A stretch of DNA of 23,592 bases from assembly GCA_018365895.1 (NCBI GenBank), contig JAGZJD010000037.1, forward strand, positions 1 to 23,592. Reading direction: 5' to 3'. Shown here piece by piece: positions 13,612 through 20,746 of this stretch (its first letter is position 1; every line of letters begins with the position of its first letter). The notes below the pieces were generated by a model. That model was not told the origin of the DNA. It did no database searches and saw only the letters and a program-made list of their open reading frames with translations. The translations under genes were made by a program, and so were the position numbers. Source of the DNA: Lachnospiraceae bacterium (GTDB lineage: Bacteria > Bacillota_A > Clostridia > Lachnospirales > Lachnospiraceae).

Positions 13612-14475
13612 ATGGAAAAGTTAAAAAAGCTGAATTGGAAACATCTGGGAATGGACGTGCTGGTAGATATTGTAGGAGGAGTTTTGATTGCGATTGGAGT
13701 TTATAATTTTGCATCTGCGGCGGAATTTCCAATGGCAGGATTATCTGGAATTGCATTAATATTTTACTATTTATTTGGGACACCAATCGGTATAGTTTCA
13801 ATGCTTTTAAATATCCCGATTGCAATTTTCTGTTATAAGATTCTGGGAAGGGATTTCTTTATCCGATCCATCAAATCAATTATTATTACATCCTTTATTA
13901 TGGATGAGATTGCGCCGTTATTTCCACTATATGAAGGGGACAGACTTCTGGCGGCAATCTGTACGGGAGTAATTTCTGGTTTGGGATATGCTTTGATTTA
14001 TATGAGAAATTCCTCTACCGGGGGTGCAGATTTTATTATGATGTCTATTAAAGCAAAAAAACCACATTTGTCGCTTGGAAAAATTGTATTTATTATGGAT
14101 GCTTTGATTATTGCAGCCGGAGCATTCATTTATAAAGAAGTAGATGGCATTATTTATGGAATGATTGTTACTTATCTTCTATCTTTTGTAGTAGATAAGG
14201 TAATGTACGGAATTGATGCCGGTAAGCTTACAATGATTGTAACTGAGAAAGGAGATGAAGTGGCTCAGGCAATCGATAATATTTCGGGCAGAGGTTCCAC
14301 ATTACTTCGTGGTGTAGGCAGTTATTCAAAAGAGGAGAAACAGGTTGTTATGTGTGCCTGCAATAACAAACAAATGTATGCGATACGGCAGGCGGCAAAG
14401 CAAGTAGATGAAAAGTCATTTATCGTGATTATGGAATCAAATGAAGTCGTAGGAGAAGGATTTAAAGAGGATTAA
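13612..14475 (+). CDS. YitT family membrane protein (DUF2179 C-terminal domain)
   Basis: Integral membrane protein of 287 residues. The N-terminal ~200 residues form about five to six hydrophobic segments of the YitT/DUF161 type (VDIVGGVLIAIGVYNFASAA, AGLSGIALIFYYLFG, AICTGVISGLGYALIY, IVFIMDALIIAAGAFIY). The conserved NSSTGGADFI lies in a loop. The C-terminal ~80 residues form a cytoplasmic DUF2179 domain (KLTMIVTEKGDEVAQAI, GRGSTLLRGVGSYS). The function is not established; members are often annotated as transporters. AGGAGG lies eight bases before the ATG. The gene is bounded on both sides by terminators, so it is probably monocistronic. Confidence 0.92.
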   Translation: MEKLKKLNWKHLGMDVLVDIVGGVLIAIGVYNFASAAEFPMAGLSGIALIFYYLFGTPIGIVSMLLNIPIAIFCYKILGRDFFIRSIKSIIITSFIMDEIAPLFPLYEGDRLLAAICTGVISGLGYALIYMRNSSTGGADFIMMSIKAKKPHLSLGKIVFIMDALIIAAGAFIYKEVDGIIYGMIVTYLLSFVVDKVMYGIDAGKLTMIVTEKGDEVAQAIDNISGRGSTLLRGVGSYSKEEKQVVMCACNNKQMYAIRQAAKQVDEKSFIVIMESNEVVGEGFKED

Positions 14476-14490
14476 TTTCAAAAGCTAAAT

Positions 14491-14547
14491 AAAAATCTGT
14501 CTGTCAGAACATATCTTGGAATATGAAAATGACAGGCAGATTTTTTT
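14491..14547. terminator. Bidirectional rho-independent terminator
   Basis: A 14-base-pair stem AAATCTGTCTGTCA (14493-14506) with TGACAGGCAGATTT (14530-14543), one G-U pair, T-rich on both sides (seven T rightward, TTTTTATTT leftward). It ends the YitT gene and the convergent DUF4364 gene, whose stop codon lies within the T run. Confidence 0.92.
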
Positions 14548-15058
14548 AGAGAAGCAGACTCATAACAGTCGCATAAACTTCAGAGTTTTTGGTGGACCAA
14601 TTGGTAGAGATGGTAATCGCCTCTTTTTCTGTTGGAACAGTCAATGTCAGATCGATCAATGGAATTTCATTTTCTAATACCTGACAGCGAACAGAATATT
14701 CCTGATGGTTATTTTTGTAATAATCGGCCTTTACAGAAACTTCATTTTTCAAATCATACTTCTTTTCCCGAAGAAATGCATCAATGTCATCGAGAATTGC
14801 AGGTGGGATTTTGGATTTGAAGAATTGTATTGTCTCCATGCCGGAGTCTGTTAAATGATACAAAGTGCGGTTGTGCGCCTGTTCTTCGTAGAGAAATCCG
14901 GTATCGACCATTTCGGATATCGCCTGCTGCAGTTTGAAATAGTTTGTGTAACCTTTATCCAGAATAAATTCAGAAATTTGACCGTTGGTTAATGGAAAAT
15001 CAATTTTTTGCAGCATTTGAAGAATAATCAGTTTGTAAAGCGCCAATGTTTCAGACAT
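14546..15058 (-). CDS. DUF4364 family protein (winged-helix-like)
   Basis: A 170-residue protein beginning MSETLALYKLIILQMLQKID with NGQISEFILDKGYTNYFKLQQ, which matches DUF4364 as I remember it. The N-terminal ~75 residues look like a winged helix of the PadR/MarR kind (helix-turn-helix LTNGQISEFI, wing around EEQAHNRTLYHLTDSG), followed by a domain of unknown role ending in a strand-rich stretch. A DNA-binding or regulatory role is therefore plausible but not shown. AAAGGAGGA precedes the ATG. It lies 21 bases after the radical SAM gene and is surely in the same operon. A palindrome sits on that operon's promoter, so autoregulation is possible. Confidence 0.85.
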   Translation of the reverse strand: MSETLALYKLIILQMLQKIDFPLTNGQISEFILDKGYTNYFKLQQAISEMVDTGFLYEEQAHNRTLYHLTDSGMETIQFFKSKIPPAILDDIDAFLREKKYDLKNEVSVKADYYKNNHQEYSVRCQVLENEIPLIDLTLTVPTEKEAITISTNWSTKNSEVYATVMSLLL

Positions 15059-15079
15059 TGAGGAATCCTCCTTTATGAT

Positions 15080-16021
15080 TTATGAAATAGATTTATCATC
15101 TTCTGTATATTTACCCTGCCAGATATCATGTTCTTTAAAATACCGGGCAGTCTGGTTCAGTACATTCCGTTTATCAGAAGTCCAGAGAGGGGCGATCAGA
15201 AGGGATTTGGGGCCGTCACCGGTAATGCGGTGAATAACAATATTCGGTCGTATTGTACAGATACACGCTCCAAGAAGTTCCAGATATTCTTCCAGAGAAG
15301 GAAGAGGAAACGGATGCTGTTCGTAATAGGATGCAAGATCTGTCTGTTTCAGAACATGAAGGAGCTGAAGCTTGATTCCCTGAATGTCCTGAGTGTTCAG
15401 ATAGCGGATTGTGTCAAGCATCTGTGAGGGCGTTTCGCCCGGAAGAAATAAAATCGTATGGACGATGACCTCGATGCCGGCGTTGCGAAGCCGGGTAACA
15501 GCGTCTTCGAAAACGGAGAGCGGATAACCGCGTCGAATGAAATCAGCACTTTTAGGATGGATCGTCTGAAGACCAAGTTCCACCCAGACTGGTTTTTGAA
15601 GGTTGAGTTCTGTAAGCAGTGCAATTACATCTTCTCCAAGACAATCCGGTCTTGTAGCAATGGAAAGGACACAGACTTCCGGATCAGAAACAGCTTCTTC
15701 AAATAGACGCCGGAGATGTTGAACTGGCGCGTAAGTATTCGTATATGCCTGAAAGTAGGCGATATAGGAATGGCCTCTGTATTTGTCGGCAAGGGAGGCT
15801 TTGCCAAGAGACAGCTGCTCTCTGATGGAGAGGGTACGGTCACCAGCAAAGTCACCGGAACCGCCTTCACTGCAAAAGATACATCCGCGATTACCGCACG
15901 TACCATCCCGGTTCGGACATGTCATGCCACCGTCAAGAGCAATCTTGTAAAGTTTTTTGCCATAATGCTGTTTTAAATAATAGCTTAAAGAATAGTAGCG
16001 TTTGTCATCCCAAAATCTCAT
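15080..16021 (-). CDS. TIGR01212 family radical SAM protein (YtqA/YhcC-like)
   Basis: Radical S-adenosylmethionine enzyme of 313 residues with an unassigned reaction. The start MRFWDDKRYYSLSYYLKQHYG is typical of TIGR01212. The iron-sulfur cluster region is CPNRDGTCGNRGCIFC (Cys35, Cys42, Cys47, Cys50; in relatives the ligands correspond to 35, 47 and 50, so Cys42 looks additional). It is followed by SEGGSGDFAG, and later blocks are YFQAYTNTYAPV, SIATRPDCLG, WVELGLQTIH and HTILFLPGE. Homologues are tRNA-modification-like Elp3-related enzymes, but substrate is not known. It is the first gene of a two-gene operon with DUF4364. Its ribosome binding site is weak (GCAGATACC before the ATG at 16021), in contrast to most genes here. 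Confidence 0.93.
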   Translation of the reverse strand: MRFWDDKRYYSLSYYLKQHYGKKLYKIALDGGMTCPNRDGTCGNRGCIFCSEGGSGDFAGDRTLSIREQLSLGKASLADKYRGHSYIAYFQAYTNTYAPVQHLRRLFEEAVSDPEVCVLSIATRPDCLGEDVIALLTELNLQKPVWVELGLQTIHPKSADFIRRGYPLSVFEDAVTRLRNAGIEVIVHTILFLPGETPSQMLDTIRYLNTQDIQGIKLQLLHVLKQTDLASYYEQHPFPLPSLEEYLELLGACICTIRPNIVIHRITGDGPKSLLIAPLWTSDKRNVLNQTARYFKEHDIWQGKYTEDDKSIS

Positions 16022-16060
16022 AAGGTATCTGCTCTGCTTTCTTGTGTTGTTGAAAAAATT

Positions 16061-16077
16061 GCGGTCAGACTGATCGC
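16061..16077 (-). repeat. Near-perfect 17-base palindrome in the radical SAM leader
   Basis: GCGGTCAG (16061-16068), a single A, CTGATCGC (16070-16077), with one G-T pairing. Read on the minus strand it could fold as stem GCGATC/GACCGC with loop AGTCT and is followed by AA and six T, like a short attenuator. It starts only about seven bases after the predicted transcription start, so a DNA operator is the other reading. Confidence 0.4.
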
Positions 16078-16090
16078 ATCACTTTTATTT

Positions 16091-16119
16091 ATCATAACAT
16101 TGATAATAGATGAAATCAA
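16091..16119 (-). promoter_or_regulatory. Promoter of the radical SAM-DUF4364 operon
   Basis: Minus strand TTGATT (16119-16114), 17-base spacer, TATGAT (16096-16091), with TGT before the -10 box, so both extended -10 and -35 elements are present. The start codon lies 69 bases downstream. Confidence 0.66.
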
Positions 16120-16123
16120 TGTT
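16096..16123. repeat. 28-bp inverted repeat overlapping the radical SAM promoter (candidate operator)
   Basis: AACATTGAT (16096-16104), ten bases, ATCAATGTT (16115-16123): nine perfect paired positions. It covers the -35 box and the spacer of the promoter at 16091-16119, the usual place for a repressor site. No T run follows on either strand, so a terminator role is unlikely. Confidence 0.6.
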
Positions 16124-16145
16124 GGAAAAATAAAAATAAAAGGGC

Positions 16146-16205
16146 TTTCTATTTCAAAAAAAATGGTATATAATTACAACATAGATCATATTTGCCGGTT
16201 CGGCA
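16146..16205 (+). promoter_or_regulatory. Promoter and leader hairpin of rho
   Basis: TATAAT (16169-16174) is a perfect -10 box; TTTCTA (16146-16151) at 17 bases is a weak -35. The transcript would carry a leader of about 90 bases holding a small hairpin TGCCG-GTT-CGGCA (16193-16205). Rho genes are autoregulated in some bacteria, but no regulatory mechanism is visible here. Confidence 0.5.
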
Positions 16206-16273
16206 GGAATCCCACATGGTAAGTAATAACTAAATAAAAGAAAAGATATCAGTCATTCAGAAGGGAGAATTCG

Positions 16274-17731
16274 ATGAGAGAGAAGTATGAATCCTTATCT
16301 TTGGCAGCCTTAAAAGATCTTGCAAAAGCAAGAGGATTGAAAGGTGTTACTGCAATGCGTAAAGCAGAATTAATTGAAGTGATGCTTGAAGAAGATGAAA
16401 AAACAAAGCCAATACAGGAAGAAGAAAGAGACACTGAAAATGAGACAGAAAAAACCGATGTGGTAAAGCAGACCAGACCGGAAAATAGAGAAAATAATAG
16501 AGACAACATAAAATACGAAAGAAATGAGTATCGTGAGAGACGGGATTACCGTGATATGCGAGAACAGAAGGGGGACGAGCCGCCAACAGATATTGGTCAA
16601 TTGGACAGCGGTCAGACGGTAAAAGGAATTCTCGAGGTAATGTCAGATGGATATGGATTTATCCGGTCAGCAAATTATCTTCCGGGAGAAAATGATGTTT
16701 ACGTATCACCATCCCAAATTCGCCGTTTCAATTTGAAAACGGGAGATATTATTGAGGGAAATACAAGGATTAAAACGCAGTCGGAGAAATTCAGCGCACT
16801 TTTATATCTGACAAAGATCAATGGCTTTACACCGGCACAGGCAGCCGGCAGATATAATTTTGAAGATATGACGCCGATTTTTCCGAATCGGAGAATACGT
16901 TTAGAGAACGGAGGAAGCAGCACAGCAATGCGAGTTGTGGATTTGCTTTCACCGATTGGAAAAGGCCAAAGAGGAATGATTGTTTCTCCGCCAAAGGCAG
17001 GTAAGACAACATTACTAAAAGAAGTGGCGCTCTCTATAAAGAGAAATAATCCGGAAATGCATCTTCTGATTCTTTTGATCGATGAACGTCCGGAAGAAGT
17101 AACAGATATTAAAGAAGCTATTGAAGGGAAAAATGTAGAAGTTATTTACTCTACTTTCGATGAACTTCCAGAACACCATAAGAGAGTTTCCGAAATGGTA
17201 ATTGAGAGAGCCAAACGTCTTGTGGAACATAAGAAAGAAGTTGTGATTTTGCTGGACAGTATTACAAGGCTCGCAAGAGCGTATAATCTTGTCGTACCGC
17301 CAAGTGGTCGTACGCTGTCAGGTGGTCTTGATCCGGCAGCGCTTCATATGCCAAAACGCTTCTTTGGAGCAGCCAGAAATATGCGTGAGGGAGGAAGCCT
17401 TACAATTTTGGCAACAGCGCTTGTAGATACAGGAAGTAAGATGGACGATGTTATTTACGAAGAATTTAAGGGGACTGGTAATATGGAGCTTGTTCTCGAT
17501 CGTAAGCTTTCTGAAAAGCGGATTTTCCCGGCTGTAGATATTATGAAATCAGGGACAAGAAGAGAAGATTTACTTTTGAGTCAAGAGGAATTGGAAGCCG
17601 TTTATATTATGCGCAGAGCGCTTAATGGGATGAAGGCAGAGGAGGCGGCGGACAGCATTTTGAATATGTTTGCCCGTACGAAGAATAACCTGGAATTTGT
17701 GCAGACAGTTAAAAAAACGAAATTAATCTAA
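16274..17731 (+). CDS. rho: Transcription termination factor Rho
   Basis: Hexameric RNA helicase-ATPase that terminates transcription. The 485 residues comprise an N-terminal Rho_N helical domain (3-~40, [18 protein letters not shown]) and a long polar insertion (about 42-108, rich in Glu, Arg and Asn: [31 protein letters not shown]). An OB-type RNA-binding domain with [20 protein letters not shown] (126-145) follows, then the ATPase core with PPKAGKTT (239-246), [27 protein letters not shown] and the R-loop/arginine segment [18 protein letters not shown]. All catalytic blocks are normal. AAGGGAG lies before the ATG. A terminator follows. In related Firmicutes rpmE usually comes next; here three other genes intervene. 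Confidence 0.97.
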   Translation: MREKYESLSLAALKDLAKARGLKGVTAMRKAELIEVMLEEDEKTKPIQEEERDTENETEKTDVVKQTRPENRENNRDNIKYERNEYRERRDYRDMREQKGDEPPTDIGQLDSGQTVKGILEVMSDGYGFIRSANYLPGENDVYVSPSQIRRFNLKTGDIIEGNTRIKTQSEKFSALLYLTKINGFTPAQAAGRYNFEDMTPIFPNRRIRLENGGSSTAMRVVDLLSPIGKGQRGMIVSPPKAGKTTLLKEVALSIKRNNPEMHLLILLIDERPEEVTDIKEAIEGKNVEVIYSTFDELPEHHKRVSEMVIERAKRLVEHKKEVVILLDSITRLARAYNLVVPPSGRTLSGGLDPAALHMPKRFFGAARNMREGGSLTILATALVDTGSKMDDVIYEEFKGTGNMELVLDRKLSEKRIFPAVDIMKSGTRREDLLLSQEELEAVYIMRRALNGMKAEEAADSILNMFARTKNNLEFVQTVKKTKLI

Positions 17732-17758
17732 TCGATGGACTGTTCGTGTGATAAAAAG

Positions 17759-17794
17759 AGCCTGATTCTGTGAAAAGGAATCAGACTTTTTTTC
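17759..17794 (+). terminator. Rho-independent terminator after rho
   Basis: Stem AG-C-CTGATTC (17759-17768) with GAATCAG-A-CT (17778-17787), one C-A mismatch, loop TGTGAAAAG, followed by a run of T. It separates rho from the WYL regulator. Confidence 0.86.
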
Positions 17795-17833
17795 GTATTT
17801 TAAATAGCAGTTTTATGTTAGATGGAGGGAATA

Positions 17834-19057
17834 ATGGAAGAACAAAAGAAAACAGTACATGATTTTAGGTTTATCGGAAGAATACTGACTATTTTGAAAA
17901 TTTTACAAGAAGAGACGGATGAGTATACAACCATTTCGCAAACGGAGATTAAGAATCTGATGGAAGAATACGAGCATCCTTGTTCGGAGAGAACACTGAC
18001 AGATTATTTAAAAGTCATGATGAAGGAACTGAATCCAGAAGATGAAGATGGAGTTGTGGACAGTTTTTATGGGATTGAGGATTATAAGATTATTGTCAAA
18101 GGACTAGAGGATAAACTTCATGCACGCGATATAGGACTGAAGAGAGAAGGATCAAAAAAATTACAATTAAGAAAACTCAGATACAATCAATTATTTTCGT
18201 TTGAAGAGTTGAATCAGATTATTGAGGCGGTTCTTTTCTTGAAGAATATAGATACAAGTACAAAAGAAAAACTGATTAAAAAGCTTCAAAAGGTAACCAG
18301 CATGAATTATCCGAAGTATTCACCATTTATTAGTGAGACAACCGGAAAAATCAGTACAAATATCTCTAATGTTTATGAAGATTCTCGTGTAGACGAGGTT
18401 ATGGTCAGAAAGAATCTGAAAATCATACGTCAGGCAATCGAAGCTAATAACGATATTGGAAATAAAATCGCATTTCATTTTAACGGATATAATGAGAAAA
18501 AAGAATTGATACCGAGACGAAAGCCATCAGGGGAGATCATGACATATGTGGCAAATCCGTACTATGTGATTTTGTATAATGGGAAATATTATTTGGTGTG
18601 CAGCGTAGATCCTTATGACGATGTTGGCTTTTATAGAATTGATCTGATGTCTGATATTACCGATAAAACGAAAGTATCGGTATTGGATGGTGAAACTATG
18701 GTGTCAGAGAGGAGAAAACCAAAGAGAATGGTGAAAGGTCTTCCTGTCGAATGGAATGATACAATTGCATCTGAGTTTCAGGCGGAACATATGTATATGT
18801 TTTTTGGTCAGCCATGTACGATACGATTAAAATTGGATAAAGACCGATATACACTTTTACATGATTATTTCGGAGATCGCTATACGTTTGTAAAACATAT
18901 TGACGATAGATGGGATGAAGTAGAAGTAACGTGTGTTCTAAAAGCAATGGAATCCTGGGCAATGCAATGCTCGGAGTATGTTGAAGTATTGAAGCCGGTT
19001 GAGCTGCGAAATAGCATTTTCGAAAAGTGCAGAGGGCTTCTGGAGCGTTATAGATAG
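17834..19057 (+). CDS. WYL domain transcriptional regulator
   Basis: Predicted DNA-binding regulator of 407 residues. The N-terminus (MEEQKKTVHDFRFIGRILTIL) leads into a winged-helix segment (TTISQTEIKNLMEEYEHPCSERTLTDYLKVM). A WYL domain occupies about 220-300, seen in VANPYYVILYNGKYYLVCSVDPYDDVGFYRIDLMSDI (beta strands ending in the conserved YRIDLM). A C-terminal WCX-like extension follows (RLKLDKDRYTLLHDYFGD). The ligand is unknown; WYL domains often sense nucleic acid or nucleotide ligands. I choose ATG 17834 because GGAGG lies just before it; an in-frame ATG at 17822 overlaps that site. The next gene follows after 28 bases. WYL regulators are common near defence and DNA-repair genes, but no such gene is recognisable here. 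Confidence 0.88.
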   Translation: MEEQKKTVHDFRFIGRILTILKILQEETDEYTTISQTEIKNLMEEYEHPCSERTLTDYLKVMMKELNPEDEDGVVDSFYGIEDYKIIVKGLEDKLHARDIGLKREGSKKLQLRKLRYNQLFSFEELNQIIEAVLFLKNIDTSTKEKLIKKLQKVTSMNYPKYSPFISETTGKISTNISNVYEDSRVDEVMVRKNLKIIRQAIEANNDIGNKIAFHFNGYNEKKELIPRRKPSGEIMTYVANPYYVILYNGKYYLVCSVDPYDDVGFYRIDLMSDITDKTKVSVLDGETMVSERRKPKRMVKGLPVEWNDTIASEFQAEHMYMFFGQPCTIRLKLDKDRYTLLHDYFGDRYTFVKHIDDRWDEVEVTCVLKAMESWAMQCSEYVEVLKPVELRNSIFEKCRGLLERYR

Positions 19058-19085
19058 GGAAAGACTGACAAAGGAGAAAATAGTT

Positions 19086-19589
19086 ATGAAGAAAATAGAA
19101 GAAATCGTCGCATCCTTAATAGATGCAGCGGATACTTGTGAGGAAGTGGAAGAGTATTTTAAAAATGGGAACACTCCAAAAGGCCCCTATATTGATTTAG
19201 CGAAGTATTTTCTTGATGATAATTATTTGAAGCGTTCCAAAGGTGATGAAGCATATAAAAAATGGTTAAGAGAACTGATTCATACCGAAAGAGAACAGGA
19301 GTCGATTGTTTTAAGTGTCCTGAAGAAAAAGTATCAAACAAAAGAGTATTTGGAAAGGTTTGTATTTTTATTAAATGGATTATCTCCGCAGTTGAATCAA
19401 AAGTGGCATTTTTTCATAGGGTATTGGGGGTTAAGAGAGTATATTACAAAATATCCCGAAAACAATTCTGACAGATTAACACCACTAAAAAAAGGAAATA
19501 AGGCTTATGACGGAAATCCTTTTAAAAAATGTACGGAAGGAGAAATTTGGTACAATTGTATGATGGATATTAAACAAAAGAATCTTTAA
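19086..19589 (+). CDS. Hypothetical protein, 167 residues, cotranscribed with WYL regulator
   Basis: I do not recognise this family. The protein begins MKKIEEIVASLIDAADTCEEVEEYFK and is charged, lysine-rich and apparently helical, with an aromatic middle (WHFFIGYWGLREYITKYP) and a C-terminus ending WYNCMMDIKQKNL. There is no signal peptide, membrane segment or cysteine cluster. It starts at ATG 19086, eight bases after AGGAG, 28 bases downstream of the WYL regulator; a longer open frame from 18999 overlaps that gene and is rejected. By eye the gene is more AT-rich than the flanking housekeeping genes. It is possibly the target or partner of the WYL regulator. No terminator hairpin is visible after it. 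Confidence 0.75.
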   Translation: MKKIEEIVASLIDAADTCEEVEEYFKNGNTPKGPYIDLAKYFLDDNYLKRSKGDEAYKKWLRELIHTEREQESIVLSVLKKKYQTKEYLERFVFLLNGLSPQLNQKWHFFIGYWGLREYITKYPENNSDRLTPLKKGNKAYDGNPFKKCTEGEIWYNCMMDIKQKNL

Positions 19590-19685
19590 AAATACTAATG
19601 CATATGAAAGAGAGAGAAGATTAAAAAATTTCAGGAATAGGGAGTGCTTTTTTGTTTTCGGCAATATGTTGCGTGTTTGCAGGTG

Positions 19686-19691
19686 TATAAT
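19686..19691 (+). promoter_or_regulatory. Possible -10 box for the 186-residue hypothetical gene
   Basis: A perfect TATAAT lies 43 bases before the start codon. No acceptable -35 box at 16-18 bases, so this is weak. The 145-base gap from the previous gene supports a separate promoter. Confidence 0.32.
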
Positions 19692-19734
19692 ATAAAGAGT
19701 AAACAAAAGAGAGAAAGAAAACAGGAGGGCGCTT

Positions 19735-20295
19735 ATGATGGCAAAAGAAATCAGAGAATCCATTAAAACAATTTATGGTATGCTTTGGGAAATTTTGGCA
19801 CTGTATGAAAAAACAGACTGTTATAACAAAGTTCCGGAGAATGAGAAGGAAAAGGATATCTGGGATTACCTGGGTGACAAATTGATGAGTGTTCGAAAGA
19901 ACATCGATATGTTGTTTCTCGGACAAGAGGAACCGGCACAAAGATTGCGAGAGATCGTAGATGAAACAGAAGCGTTTGTCAGACGCTATGAAAGGCCGGG
20001 AGTCGTAAAAAGGTGGAAACGAATAAATCCACAAATCTTATTTTTTGAGTGTTCTTTTGAGATTATGGAAAAATTTCCGGAAGTGTATAAAGAAATCAGT
20101 TGGGGGTTATCAAATTTAAAATTGGCATGTTATCCTGATGAAAATTTAATAGCAGCAAGAAAAAAATATTTTGCAGAAGCAAATAGAAAGATTGAAGAGG
20201 GAAATCTCCAGTATACGGAAGAACGAGTGTTTCAGAATGAACTTTTACGAACATTAACCTTAGTCTTTGAGCATGATTTCAAGGAATATCTTTAA
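19735..20295 (+). CDS. Hypothetical protein, 186 residues
   Basis: I do not recognise this family. It reads MMAKEIRESIKTIYGMLWEILALYEKTDC and is predicted mainly helical and soluble, with charged helices (VRKNIDMLFLGQEEPAQRLREI, YFAEANRKIEEGNLQYTEE). There are no membrane segments, metal motifs or nucleotide-binding loops. The ribosome binding site AGGAGGG is strong; either of two adjacent ATG codons (19735, 19738) could be used. It stands alone between the WYL pair and rpmE, with a 145-base gap before it and its own possible -10 box, and a strong rpmE promoter after it. The strong ribosome binding site and clean frame support a real gene. Confidence 0.76.
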   Translation: MMAKEIRESIKTIYGMLWEILALYEKTDCYNKVPENEKEKDIWDYLGDKLMSVRKNIDMLFLGQEEPAQRLREIVDETEAFVRRYERPGVVKRWKRINPQILFFECSFEIMEKFPEVYKEISWGLSNLKLACYPDENLIAARKKYFAEANRKIEEGNLQYTEERVFQNELLRTLTLVFEHDFKEYL

Positions 20296-20347
20296 AGGAG
20301 AAGCGAGAATTATTCAAAGCGGAAGAAGAACATTTTTGAAAAACAAC

Positions 20348-20376
20348 TTGCAAAATATAAAAAGATATGTTACAAT
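20348..20376 (+). promoter_or_regulatory. Promoter for rpmE
   Basis: TTGCAA (20348-20353), 17-base spacer, TACAAT (20371-20376) with TGT before it, an extended -10. The predicted start near 20383 gives an untranslated leader of about 104 bases. Confidence 0.74.
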
Positions 20377-20403
20377 AACAGAGCTGTTTAAGAGACATTG
20401 ATT

Positions 20404-20451
20404 GCGGGCATTCGCCGGCAAGTAAAATTGCGAACGGCCGAGTGCTATCGC
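20404..20451 (+). ncRNA. Structured leader of rpmE, candidate L31 autoregulatory element
   Basis: Nested pairing is visible in the leader: outer GCG (20404-20406) with CGC (20449-20451); GCATTCG (20408-20414) with CGAGTGC (20439-20445, one G-U); CCG (20415-20417) with CGG (20435-20437), leaving C20438 bulged; and GCAA (20418-20421) with TTGC (20428-20431), with GAA bulged and loop GTAAAA. It lies between the promoter and the Shine-Dalgarno sequence, and no T run follows. L31 leaders that control rpmE have been described in several phyla including Firmicutes; a match to a given Rfam model is not verified. Confidence 0.6.
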
Positions 20452-20486
20452 GTAACATAACATTATGAATAGAAGAGGTGAAAAAC

Positions 20487-20687
20487 ATGAGAGAAGGAAT
20501 CCATCCAGAATATCATCAGGCTACTGTAACATGCAACTGTGGTAATACATTCGTAACAGGATCTACAAAGAAAGATATTCACGTAGAAATCTGTTCTAAA
20601 TGTCATCCATTCTACACAGGACAGCAGAAAGCTACTCAGGCTCGTGGTCGTGTTGATAAATTCAACAAGAAATACGGAATTAAATAA
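20487..20687 (+). CDS. rpmE: 50S ribosomal protein L31 (zinc-binding form)
   Basis: Large-subunit protein of 66 residues bridging the subunits. The start [20 protein letters not shown] and the block [13 protein letters not shown] are typical; TCNCG and CSKC supply four cysteines, so this is the zinc-containing (C+) type, not the zinc-free YtiA type. The end [13 protein letters not shown] is normal. ATG 20487 is chosen with AGAGGTG before it; an in-frame GTG at 20478 lies within that site. It has its own promoter and structured leader, and a terminator after it. Its usual neighbours, DUF1385, prmC and prfA, follow. Confidence 0.97.
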   Translation: MREGIHPEYHQATVTCNCGNTFVTGSTKKDIHVEICSKCHPFYTGQQKATQARGRVDKFNKKYGIK

Positions 20688-20696
20688 TGATGTCCG

Positions 20697-20727
20697 AAGG
20701 TTGAGGTTTTCGAATCTCAACCTTTTT
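20697..20727 (+). terminator. Rho-independent terminator after rpmE
   Basis: Stem AAGGTTGAG (20697-20705) with CTCAACCTT (20716-20724), nine perfect pairs, loop GTTTTCGAAT, followed by T. The DUF1385 gene begins 19 bases after it, so readthrough may feed the downstream genes, since no clear separate promoter is seen. Confidence 0.9.
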
Positions 20728-20746
20728 GAGTATAAGGAGAGGATGT

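Noticed and set aside
18999..19085. Upstream extension of the 167-residue hypothetical protein
   Set aside because: It would overlap the end of the WYL gene by 59 bases and lacks its own Shine-Dalgarno, while ATG 19086 has AGGAG at good spacing.
17834..20295. A complete anti-phage defence system controlled by the WYL regulator
   Set aside because: No nuclease, helicase, methyltransferase, toxin or other effector motif is recognisable in either partner protein; kept only as a candidate in the findings.
20312..20337. TTCAAA/TTTGAA pairing after the 186-residue gene as a terminator
   Set aside because: Weak six-pair AT-rich stem with a long loop and no T run.
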